Origin: Polaribacter sp.
GTDB taxonomy: Bacteria; Bacteroidota; Bacteroidia; Flavobacteriales; Flavobacteriaceae
NCBI GenBank assembly: GCA_030731695.1
Contig: JANQTK010000290.1
Location: forward strand, 4,098-12,036
Direction of reading: 5' to 3'
DNA: 7,939 nt
The notes under the pieces are model-generated. The model had not been told where the DNA came from. It made no database searches and saw nothing but the letters and a program-made list of their open reading frames with translations. Shown piece by piece: positions 1 through 6,332 of this stretch. Within the stretch, counting starts at the first letter, position 1. Every line of letters starts with the position of its first letter. The position numbers were made by a program, and so were the translations under genes.

Positions 1-1748
1 ACACCCGCATAAATATCCGCAAATTTGTATTCAGTGTCATTGGTTGTTTGTGGATCAACAACTCCAGGTATTGTAGGATTTGGAGTTACCTCATTTCCAT
101 TGTCTAAAATTTGGAAAAAACGTGAATCGTAATTTTGATTGCTCAAAATAGTTCCTGCTACAAAATTCAAATTACTTACCGAATTTAAGATGTAGTAATA
201 ATCTAATTTTGCGTCCATTTGATTGGTTTTCACACGTCTGTCTTGCTCTAAATTGTAAAATTGGTTGCTTCTGTCCAATCCTAACGTTTCAGCAGCATCA
301 TCAAAACCATCATTGTTTGCATCGTCATTATTGTTTGGATTATTTTCTAGAGATGCAATATAAAATGGATCTTCATCTTGCAGTAAATGTTTGATTTCTA
401 AAGCAAAAATACTTTTTTCACTTGCTGTATAGAAATAACTTAAATCTTGATTGATGGTAAAAGGAGTGGCATTTTCTCTTTCGGTAATATCACTTAATAC
501 TTGAGAATTTATATTATCGGTTTTAAATTCATTTGAAAAACGACCTGCAATATTATAATTCATTTGATTATTAATATCTTTTTTATAGATAGACGTAAAT
601 CGAAATAATCCAGTATTACTTGTTTGATTGGTGGTATTATCAACTAAATCATCAGGAGTATTTGGATCAACATAATCTATCGTATTAATATTTCTTTGAC
701 CATTGGTGTTGCTTGAAAAAATCAAAAATCCACCTAAATTCAGTTTTTTATTGGGTGAATAACTGAAATTGAACGCTGATAATTTGGTTTCAATTTTATT
801 CGCATTTCTAGCATTCGCCGTTAAAAACCCAATTCCAGCATCTGCAATATTGATATTGGTGCCGTTTGAAGGACTTTGACTTTGAAAATTGGCGCCAAAA
901 CTTCTTAAATCTCCTCTGCTCAAAACCACTTCTCCAATATTATTAACGTCTCCAATAACGTTCAATGTGTATTTTGGGGTGTAATAAAATAATTTTGGCT
1001 GAAAAAGATACAAAGATTCATTGGGAGCATCTCCAATTCCTGCTGTAACATCACCAAACCAAAAATTCTTTTTTCCTTCTTTTAATTTGATATTGATGGC
1101 TACTCTGTCTTCATTATTTTGAACACCACTCAATTGACTAACATCCGAAAAGTTTCTCAACACTTGAATTTTGTCAATCGCATTTGAAGGAATATTTTTA
1201 GTTGCTAATTTGGTATCACCACTAAAAAAATCTTTTCCATCAATGGTGATTTTTTCAACTACTTTCCCTTCAACTTCAATTTGTCCAGCTGCATTTATTT
1301 CAACACCAGGTAATTTTTTAAGAACATCTTCTAATTTTCGTTCAGTTCCGTTTTTAAAGGAATCTGCATTGTATGAAATTGTATCACCACTAATTGTTAC
1401 AGGCATTTTTGTAACGATATTGATTCCATCCAACATGTTATCTTCTTTCATGGTGAAGTTTTTTACAATATCAGCTGTTGTGGTTTTAATAATTGTCGAA
1501 ATTTCTTTAAAACCAATATAACTTATTTTAACAGTATAAGAAGTATTATTTTTTAAATCGAGTCTATAAAATCCTTTGGCATCTGAAAAACCATAAGAAG
1601 CTATTGCTTTAGAAACATCATCAATTGCAATAACATTTGCCATCTCTAAAGGCGTTCCAATAGAATCTTTTACAACTCCAGTCAGTTTTACTTGGGCAGT
1701 TGTAATACAAGTCACCATAAAAATGGCGATTACTAAAATTTTTTTCAT
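1..1748 (-). CDS. TonB-receptor-like outer-membrane beta-barrel protein, N-terminal 582 residues (partial)
   Basis: The reverse strand is open from ATG at 1748-1746 to the left edge without a stop; the C-terminus lies outside the window. Residues 1-19 form a signal peptide (MKKILVIAIFMVTCITTAQ). Residues about 20-90 look like a carboxypeptidase-regulatory-like beta-sandwich (TGVVKDSIGTPLEMANV, then SYIGFKEI). Residues about 110-225 are plug-like: ISGDTISYNADSFKNG, LEDVLKKLPGVEI, and ITIDGKDFFSGD with D170-G171. The rest is aromatic and Asn-rich alternating sequence of a beta-barrel. This order matches the Bacteroidota group often annotated as 'outer membrane beta-barrel family protein', related to TonB-dependent receptors. 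No clear TonB box is visible, so active transport is not assured and the substrate is unknown. It starts 34 bases after the upstream GLPGLI gene with no promoter seen between, so it is probably co-transcribed. An Asp/Asn-rich loop lies near residues 472-487. Confidence 0.9.
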   Translation of the reverse strand, partial: MKKILVIAIFMVTCITTAQVKLTGVVKDSIGTPLEMANVIAIDDVSKAIASYGFSDAKGFYRLDLKNNTSYTVKISYIGFKEISTIIKTTTADIVKNFTMKEDNMLDGINIVTKMPVTISGDTISYNADSFKNGTERKLEDVLKKLPGVEINAAGQIEVEGKVVEKITIDGKDFFSGDTKLATKNIPSNAIDKIQVLRNFSDVSQLSGVQNNEDRVAINIKLKEGKKNFWFGDVTAGIGDAPNESLYLFQPKLFYYTPKYTLNVIGDVNNIGEVVLSRGDLRSFGANFQSQSPSNGTNINIADAGIGFLTANARNANKIETKLSAFNFSYSPNKKLNLGGFLIFSSNTNGQRNINTIDYVDPNTPDDLVDNTTNQTSNTGLFRFTSIYKKDINNQMNYNIAGRFSNEFKTDNINSQVLSDITERENATPFTINQDLSYFYTASEKSIFALEIKHLLQDEDPFYIASLENNPNNNDDANNDGFDDAAETLGLDRSNQFYNLEQDRRVKTNQMDAKLDYYYILNSVSNLNFVAGTILSNQNYDSRFFQILDNGNEVTPNPTIPGVVDPQTTNDTEYKFADIYAG

Positions 1749-1782
1749 TTGTTTGGTTTGATTATTTTTTGGAATTGTTTAC

Positions 1783-2601
1783 TTAGAATCTTCCTCTTCC
1801 ACCACCATTTCCTCTTCCTTGAAAGCGTTCTTTCAATTCGTCGGTTTTTTCTTTGATGATTTTGTTATACTCTTCTCTTTCAACTTTATCACCTTTATTT
1901 GGTTTTTGTATCTCAATTTTTTGTTCAGGATTCAATACAATTTCGGTACATAACATAATAGTTCTATCAAAGCTTAGCTCTAAAATTAATCCTGGCAATC
2001 CCCAATATCTATCAGGACCTGCACTTACAGGAATTTGTGGAGAATACCAAGCTACAACATCAATCATTTTTGGTTCATTTTTTTTATCATCAGTTTGATT
2101 GTTGTTTCTTCTTCCAAAAATGCTTCCAAAATCTATCGTTTTATCTTCTATATTCATCGTTGCTTTGTAAACAGTGTAATTACCAATTTGCTTGGTTTCA
2201 GAAGTCAATTGCCATTGAGGTTGGTCCATTTTTTCAACGATTAAAAAACGTTTGCTAAACTGCTCAATATCTTCAATCATTTCTTTGTCTTTCAAACTTT
2301 TATAAATAGAACCTTGTCCATTACTTCTTCCCCAACCTGGGCCATTTGTTCCTGGAGTTTCTAATTTTGCATCTTCTTTAAAAGAACTTTCTGTTTTTGT
2401 GAATGTAAGTGTGTAAGTTTTCTCAAGAAAACTTTTCATACGATTCATCATTTGTTGTTTTTGTACCTCAGTCATTTCATTTCCAAATCTGCTCATATCC
2501 ATAGTAGTTTTGGACATGTACATGGCTTTTCCTTGAAAATCTTTTTGAGCAAAAGTGGCAACAGAACAGAATGCTAAAAAGAGAATTGTTATTGATTTCA
2601 T
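1783..2601 (-). CDS. GLPGLI family exported protein (downstream copy)
   Basis: This 272-residue protein has a signal peptide ending near residue 19 (CSVATFAQ) and carries the diagnostic motif of the family at 201-206 (RYWGLPGLILEL). Other family hallmarks are WQLTS at 130-134, IGNYTVYKA near 139-147 and AWYSPQIPVSAGP at 184-196. The function of the GLPGLI family (TIGR01200, first noted as a paralogous set in Porphyromonas gingivalis) is not established; the protein should lie in the periplasm or at the outer membrane. Residues 43-60 are a Met/Gln-rich helix (MTEVQKQQMMNRMKSFLE). The C-terminus is a Gly/Arg tail (GRGNGGGRGRF). The mature form has a single cysteine, C218. It is a tandem paralogue of the gene at 2712-3545 and lies just upstream of the barrel gene. 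A perfect -7 element sits 22 bases before the start, so it may have its own promoter. Confidence 0.93.
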   Translation of the reverse strand: MKSITILFLAFCSVATFAQKDFQGKAMYMSKTTMDMSRFGNEMTEVQKQQMMNRMKSFLEKTYTLTFTKTESSFKEDAKLETPGTNGPGWGRSNGQGSIYKSLKDKEMIEDIEQFSKRFLIVEKMDQPQWQLTSETKQIGNYTVYKATMNIEDKTIDFGSIFGRRNNNQTDDKKNEPKMIDVVAWYSPQIPVSAGPDRYWGLPGLILELSFDRTIMLCTEIVLNPEQKIEIQKPNKGDKVEREEYNKIIKEKTDELKERFQGRGNGGGRGRF

Positions 2602-2622
2602 AATTTTTGATTAATTTTTTGT

Positions 2623-2630
2623 CAAAAGTA
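2623..2630 (-). promoter_or_regulatory. Candidate -7 promoter element for the downstream GLPGLI gene
   Basis: On the minus strand these bases read TACTTTTG, an exact match to the Bacteroidota -7 consensus TAnnTTTG. It lies 22 bases before the ATG at 2601, which would give a leader of roughly 15-18 bases. No good TTTG is found 19-21 bases upstream, so the promoter may be weak or activator-dependent. The call rests on one motif only. Confidence 0.4.
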
Positions 2631-2655
2631 TTTTAAATACCCTCAAATAAGACTT

Positions 2656-2674
2656 AAAAAAAACTTAAAAGTTT
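2656..2674 (-). terminator. Possible weak intrinsic terminator between the two GLPGLI genes
   Basis: On the minus strand AAACTT and AAGTTT form a 6-bp stem around a TT loop, and five further T residues follow. The stem has only one G-C pair, so it would be a poor terminator and could be chance in AT-rich DNA. It lies about 40 bases after the stop of the upstream GLPGLI gene and before the candidate promoter of the next one, a sensible position for partial attenuation. Confidence 0.2.
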
Positions 2675-2711
2675 AATGAGCACAAAAAATAATTAAACAA
2701 AAAAAATAAAA

Positions 2712-3545
2712 CTATCCTCCAATTTTAATTTCTATGCCTTTTCCATCTCTGCTTTGAAAACGCTCCATCAACTCTTTATTCTTTTCATCACGAATTTTAT
2801 CATACTCAGCTTGCGTTACAATTTTACCTTTGTCAGGCTCTGAAATGGTAATTTTTTCTGAAGGATTTAGTACAATTTCTGTGCAAACAATCGTAGTTTT
2901 TCCGTCATTAATCTCTAAAATCAATCCTGGTAAACCATGATAAATAGTTGGTCCATTACTAATTGGAATTTGTGGTGTGTACCAAGCTGTTGTAGTTATG
3001 GTTTCTGATTTTTTGGTTTGTTTAGTTTCACCATTTTCAACTGTCATTGAAATATTTTCTACTTCTCTTGAAAAAGAAGCTTTATAACAAGTATAATTAC
3101 CAATATTTTTTGTGTCTGAAGTTAGTTGCCATTGATAATTTGGGATGGAATCTTTGATCAAAAATGTTTTTCCCATGATGTCAGTTTTGCTAACAAATCG
3201 TTTTTCTTTCAAATTTTTGAAATACAAACTTCCTGATCCTCCACCACCAAAAACTGATATCACTTGCATTCCACCTATATTAGCTTGTGGATTTGGCGCA
3301 TTCAATTTTTCTTCTTCTTTGTAATTGGATGTTGTTTTATCAAATTCCAAAATGAAGGTTTTTTGATTCATTTTTTGAAATCGTTCTTCCAATTCTTGTT
3401 TTTGAGCTTCTGACATGTTGGAATCTCCTCCTATTTTAAAACCCGACTTTCTATTGGTTTTATAAACTGCTTTTCCAGTAAAATCTTGAGCAACTGAATT
3501 GATTACAAAACCTAAAATTGCGATTGCTATTACATGTACTTTCAT
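2712..3545 (-). CDS. GLPGLI family exported protein (upstream copy)
   Basis: This 277-residue protein has a signal peptide (to about residue 19-20, FVINSVAQ) and the family motif at 204-209 (IYHGLPGLILEI). It shares with its neighbour the blocks WQLTS (139-143), IGNYTCYKASF (148-158), AWYTPQIPISNGP (187-199) and CTEIVLNPSEKI (from C221). Between the shared blocks the sequences diverge: this copy has a Gly-rich stretch (FGGGGSGS) near 99-106 and a Lys/Thr-rich insert near 165-185. Its mature form has two cysteines, C153 and C221, so a disulfide is possible; the neighbour has Val at the first position. The function is unknown for the family and an exported envelope location is inferred. The start is 2 bases after the stop of the 118-residue gene (TAA-TA-ATG), so translation is very likely coupled and the two are one transcript. 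Confidence 0.93.
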   Translation of the reverse strand: MKVHVIAIAILGFVINSVAQDFTGKAVYKTNRKSGFKIGGDSNMSEAQKQELEERFQKMNQKTFILEFDKTTSNYKEEEKLNAPNPQANIGGMQVISVFGGGGSGSLYFKNLKEKRFVSKTDIMGKTFLIKDSIPNYQWQLTSDTKNIGNYTCYKASFSREVENISMTVENGETKQTKKSETITTTAWYTPQIPISNGPTIYHGLPGLILEINDGKTTIVCTEIVLNPSEKITISEPDKGKIVTQAEYDKIRDEKNKELMERFQSRDGKGIEIKIGG

Positions 3546-3547
3546 TA

Positions 3548-3904
3548 TTATTTATTTTTTTCGTTTAAATTTATGGCTAATTGTTTCATTTTCAAAACTC
3601 CTTTTTTCAATTGATCTACTAAACTATCAATTTGTTCAGATTTTCCACTGACACCAATACTGAAATTAGTGATAAGATTTTCTTTTTTGATGTTCTTTAC
3701 AGTAACTTTCATAGAAATCGTACTTTCAGGACTGTTTTCTTTAAATATATCTTTAAAATCTTCCCATTTAATAGTATCAATTTCTTCTAAAGAATCAACT
3801 GTAATTTCAATAGATTCAAAATTTGATTCTAACCTTATTTTTTTCTCTTGAGAAAAAGCAATGCTCGATAAAAGTAAGAAAGAAATGATTAGTAATTTTT
3901 TCAT
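3548..3904 (-). CDS. Small exported protein of unknown function
   Basis: This 118-residue protein begins with a clear signal peptide (MKKLLIISFLLLSSIAFSQ, about 19 residues), leaving a mature part of about 99 residues. The mature protein has no cysteine, so it is not a lipoprotein. It is acidic in the first half (ITVDSLEEIDTIKWEDFKDI), with alternating beta-like segments (STISMKVTVKNIKK, ITNFSIGVSG). It ends in a Lys-rich helix (DSLVDQLKKGVLKMKQLA). I do not recognise the family. It is the first gene of the leftward operon, directly beside the tandem repeats and divergent from the kinase. That position is the one a periplasmic feedback partner such as CpxP has in E. coli, but there is no sequence evidence for that role. 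The ATG directly precedes a normal signal-peptide n-region, which supports this start. Confidence 0.85.
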   Translation of the reverse strand: MKKLLIISFLLLSSIAFSQEKKIRLESNFESIEITVDSLEEIDTIKWEDFKDIFKENSPESTISMKVTVKNIKKENLITNFSIGVSGKSEQIDSLVDQLKKGVLKMKQLAINLNEKNK

Positions 3905-3927
3905 AATGTTGTTTTTTAAATTCTTGA

Positions 3928-3935
3928 CAAATATC
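3928..3935 (-). promoter_or_regulatory. Candidate -7 element of the leftward GLPGLI operon
   Basis: The minus strand reads GATATTTG, seven of eight matches to TAnnTTTG with the first T replaced by G. It is 23 bases before the ATG at 3904. The place where a -33 TTTG would fall (about 3955-3960) instead holds the first tandem 10-bp repeat. An imperfect -7, no -33 and an adjoining repeat array suggest an activator-dependent promoter. Confidence 0.45.
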
Positions 3936-3954
3936 TCCCAAATGAAATTTAGAT

Positions 3955-3984
3955 TGCGTTAATGAGTGTTAACGTGTGTTAACG
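3955..3984 (+). promoter_or_regulatory. Tandem 10-bp repeats, likely operator of the adjacent OmpR-family regulator
   Basis: Three contiguous 10-mers occur in exact register: TGCGTTAATG, AGTGTTAACG and TGTGTTAACG. The core is GTTAA-N5-GTTAA-N5-GTTAA. A fourth core, GTTAAC at 4000-4005, lies 22 bp after the third. OmpR/PhoB-class regulators bind direct repeats spaced by one helical turn, and the CpxR site GTAAA-N5-GTAAA has the same 10-bp period. The array lies between the divergent kinase/regulator operon and the exported-protein operon, beside the -7 element of the latter, so activation of the leftward operon is the simplest reading. Binding by the regulator at 5592-6269 is inferred. Confidence 0.65.
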
Positions 3985-4009
3985 GTTCATTTTTATCAGG
4001 TTAACTAAT

Positions 4010-4017
4010 TATCTTTG
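4010..4017 (+). promoter_or_regulatory. -7 promoter element of the kinase/regulator operon
   Basis: The plus strand reads TATCTTTG, a perfect TAnnTTTG. It ends 4 bases before the kinase ATG at 4022, so transcription should begin at or within a few bases of the start codon and give a leaderless or almost leaderless mRNA. No clear TTTG is seen 19-21 bases upstream; a GTTAAC core (4000-4005) falls in the spacer, which could allow autoregulation. Confidence 0.55.
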
Positions 4018-4021
4018 AGGC

Positions 4022-5599
4022 ATGAATACCAAAAAATACCAACTTATTTTTTACTTTATTACAGCAACAATTGTGGCTACAATTGCGGTTCAATTCTTTT
4101 GGAATTTTAAAAATTACGAAGAAAATAAAGTACGTGTTGCCAATGAAATTCAACTAAGTTTAGACAATGCCATTGAAGAATATTATGCAAAATTGGCAAA
4201 AACAGAATATACAACCATTCTAAATTTTAATAACTCTTCAGAGGAAGCTTCTCAAGGAAAATTTCCAAAATTAGATTCTCTTTTTAAAAATTCAGTTGGA
4301 TTAAAAAAATTCAAGAATGCATCTAAAAAAGATACCTTAAAAATAAAACCTAGTTTTGAAATAACAAGTATTTCTATTGAAACTCCTGGTAAACAATCCA
4401 TAAGAAACCAAAAAGACTCTATTGCTAAATTGTTGGAAGAAATAAATAAACCAATTGATGATATTTCTCCTGAACAAATCAAAGAAATTAGAATCGAAAA
4501 AAAGAAAGATTTGCAAATTTTCTCAGGAAAAAAAATGGCTGATAGTTTGAAACTAATCAAAAGTTTACAACCCATTTTTATTTCCTTTTCAACCAATGAA
4601 ATTGACTACAAACAATTGGATTCTTTGGTAAAAAATCAATTACATCAGAAAAATATTCCTATTGAATTTTCTTTCAATCACTATAAAAAAGACACCATTT
4701 TTTACTCTTCTAAAGACAGTATTTTGAATACTTCTTTTGAAAAAAGTGTGTTTTCGAAATCAACCTTTTTAAAAGACAATGAAGGTTTTGAATTGCGCTA
4801 CAACAACATCGATTTTGAGGCATTAAAACGCAGTTCTTCAGGTATTTTATTATCATTTATTTTATCACTTTTAATCATTTCTTGTTTATTTTATTTACTG
4901 AAAATCATCAAACAACAAAAAGAATTGGCAAGCATCAAAAACGATTTAATCAGCAATATTACGCACGAATTTAAAACCCCAATTGCGACGATTTCAACTG
5001 CCATTGAAGCCATTGAAAATTTCAATGTGTTGGATGACAAAGAAAAAACTAAAAAATACCTTTCTGTTTCTAACATCCAATTAAAAAAACTACATCAAAT
5101 GGTTGAAAAATTATTGGAAACAGCGACTTTAGATAGTGAACAATTGTACTTAAAAAAAGAACCTATTGAAACTGTAGAACTCGTCAAAAAGATTGTGGCT
5201 AAACATCAATTATTGTGTGCTACAAAATCAATCCGTTTTCAATCAAATTCAGAAACTATTTTTTTGAATGTTGATGCTTTTCATTTTGAAAATGTAATTT
5301 CGAATCTGATTGATAATGCCGTGAAATATGGAGGAAATTCCATTGATATCCACCTAAAATCTGATGCTAAATTTACCGAAATCAGTATTTCTGATAATGG
5401 TGAAGGCATTGAAAAAGCACATCAAGAAAAGATTTTTGATCAATTTTACAGAGTTCCAAAAGGAAATACACACGATGTAAAAGGCTTTGGAATTGGCTTG
5501 TATTATTGCAAAAAAATCATTGAAAAACATCAAGGTACGATTGGTGTAAATTCGACCAAAAATCAAACTATTTTTAAAATTCAACTTTCCAATGACTAA
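4022..5599 (+). CDS. Membrane sensor histidine kinase
   Basis: This 525-residue inner-membrane kinase has transmembrane segment 1 at about residues 8-28. A periplasmic region of about 245 residues follows (29-273), then transmembrane segment 2 at about 274-296 and a cytoplasmic HisKA/HATPase_c core. The H-box is SNITHEFKTPIATIS with phospho-acceptor H315. The N-box is NVISNLIDNAVKYGG (N428, N432), the G1 box DNGEGI (458-463), the F-region EKIFDQFYR and the G2 box GFGIGLYYC (from 488). No HAMP or PAS domain is apparent between TM2 and the H-box. The sensor region is Lys/Ser-rich and mostly helical; I recognise no domain in it, so the signal is unknown. The last 8 bases overlap the regulator gene, indicating coupled translation. 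The MNTKK start directly before TM1 supports the chosen ATG. Confidence 0.95.
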   Translation: MNTKKYQLIFYFITATIVATIAVQFFWNFKNYEENKVRVANEIQLSLDNAIEEYYAKLAKTEYTTILNFNNSSEEASQGKFPKLDSLFKNSVGLKKFKNASKKDTLKIKPSFEITSISIETPGKQSIRNQKDSIAKLLEEINKPIDDISPEQIKEIRIEKKKDLQIFSGKKMADSLKLIKSLQPIFISFSTNEIDYKQLDSLVKNQLHQKNIPIEFSFNHYKKDTIFYSSKDSILNTSFEKSVFSKSTFLKDNEGFELRYNNIDFEALKRSSSGILLSFILSLLIISCLFYLLKIIKQQKELASIKNDLISNITHEFKTPIATISTAIEAIENFNVLDDKEKTKKYLSVSNIQLKKLHQMVEKLLETATLDSEQLYLKKEPIETVELVKKIVAKHQLLCATKSIRFQSNSETIFLNVDAFHFENVISNLIDNAVKYGGNSIDIHLKSDAKFTEISISDNGEGIEKAHQEKIFDQFYRVPKGNTHDVKGFGIGLYYCKKIIEKHQGTIGVNSTKNQTIFKIQLSND

Positions 5600-6269
5600 G
5601 ATAAAAATTCTGTTAGCAGAAGACGAAGCAAGTTTGGGAATGATCGTAAAAGAGAGTTTAGAATCCAGAGATTTTATTGTCCATTTAGCAACAAATGGTG
5701 TTGAAGCATTTGAAATGTATCAAAAAGAAACACCTGATATTTTGGTGCTTGATGTCATGATGCCAAAAAAAGACGGATTTACGTTGGCAAAAGAAATTCG
5801 GTCAGTAAACAAACGAATTCCGATTTTATTTTTAACTGCAAAATCACAAACTTCGGATGTTTTAGAAGGTTTTCAAATTGGAGGAAATGACTATTTGAAA
5901 AAACCTTTTTCGATGGAAGAATTGATTGTGCGCATCAAATCGCTGCTAAACAGAATCGAATTTCAAACGAATTTAGAAGCCATTGAAATTGGGAAATATC
6001 AATTTAATTTTACCAAACAAACATTATCAATCAACGAAAAAACCTTTCAATTGACTTCAAGAGAAGCTGAATTGCTTTTTTATTTATCAGAAAAGAAAAA
6101 TGAATTGTTAGACAGAACATTTATCCTGAATAAATTGTGGGGAAATGATGATTTTTTCAATGCCAGAAGCATGGATGTTTTTATCAGTAAACTCAGAAAA
6201 AAACTGCAATACGACCCAAATATTCAAATCATCAATGTGCGTGGTTTTGGATACAAATTAATTTATTAA
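5592..6269 (+). CDS. OmpR/PhoB-family DNA-binding response regulator
   Basis: This 225-residue protein has two domains. The receiver (about 3-115) has acidic pocket E10/D11, phospho-acceptor D54 (LVLDVMMPKKDG), switch T82 and conserved K104 (YLKKPFS). The C-terminal winged helix (about 130-225) contains LTSREAELLFYL, ILNKLWGNDDFFNARSMDVF, the recognition-helix stretch SKLRKKLQYDP and the ending INVRGFGYKLIY. It is the cognate partner of the overlapping kinase upstream. Phosphorylated members of this family dimerise and bind direct repeats about 10-11 bp apart, which fits the array at 3955-3984. Likely targets are its own operon and the divergent exported-protein genes (inference). No missing catalytic residue is seen. 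Confidence 0.96.
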   Translation: MTKIKILLAEDEASLGMIVKESLESRDFIVHLATNGVEAFEMYQKETPDILVLDVMMPKKDGFTLAKEIRSVNKRIPILFLTAKSQTSDVLEGFQIGGNDYLKKPFSMEELIVRIKSLLNRIEFQTNLEAIEIGKYQFNFTKQTLSINEKTFQLTSREAELLFYLSEKKNELLDRTFILNKLWGNDDFFNARSMDVFISKLRKKLQYDPNIQIINVRGFGYKLIY

Positions 6270-6291
6270 TCACAATACTATCTTTTTTTAT

Positions 6292-6299
6292 TACTTTAG
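6292..6299 (+). promoter_or_regulatory. Candidate -7 element for the deoxynucleoside kinase gene
   Basis: TACTTTAG matches TAnnTTTG at all but one specified base. It is 33 bases before the ATG at 6333. No convincing -33 TTTG is visible, and read-through from the regulator gene, whose stop lies 63 bases before this start, is equally possible. Confidence 0.3.
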
Positions 6300-6332
6300 C
6301 AACTCGTTTTTTAATCTCATAGAATTTAAAAT

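Noticed and set aside
209..394. Plus-strand open frame of 61 codons rich in His and Cys
   Set aside because: Its His-rich look comes from reading the reverse of Asp/Asn codons in the barrel gene; no start signal precedes it.
1171..1521. Plus-strand open frame of 116 codons
   Set aside because: It lies antisense within the barrel gene, whose reverse-strand frame is open across the whole region with clear plug-domain sequence; the plus-strand product has no recognisable features.
1..1748. Confident naming as a SusC-type or siderophore receptor
   Set aside because: No SusD partner gene or TonB box is visible and the C-terminal half is outside the window, so substrate class cannot be assigned.
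2673..2680. TTAATGAG shared with the first repeat of the divergent control region
   Set aside because: It is one half-site only, with no second GTTAA 10 bp away, and an 8-base AT-rich match is expected by chance.
4252..4596. Minus-strand open frame of 114 codons
   Set aside because: It is antisense to the kinase sensor region, has low-complexity hydrophobic and Ser content, and lacks a plausible promoter; a shadow of the AT-rich coding strand.
6270..6332. Possible terminator after the response regulator (T-run near 6283-6289)
   Set aside because: No stem of useful length precedes the T-run.
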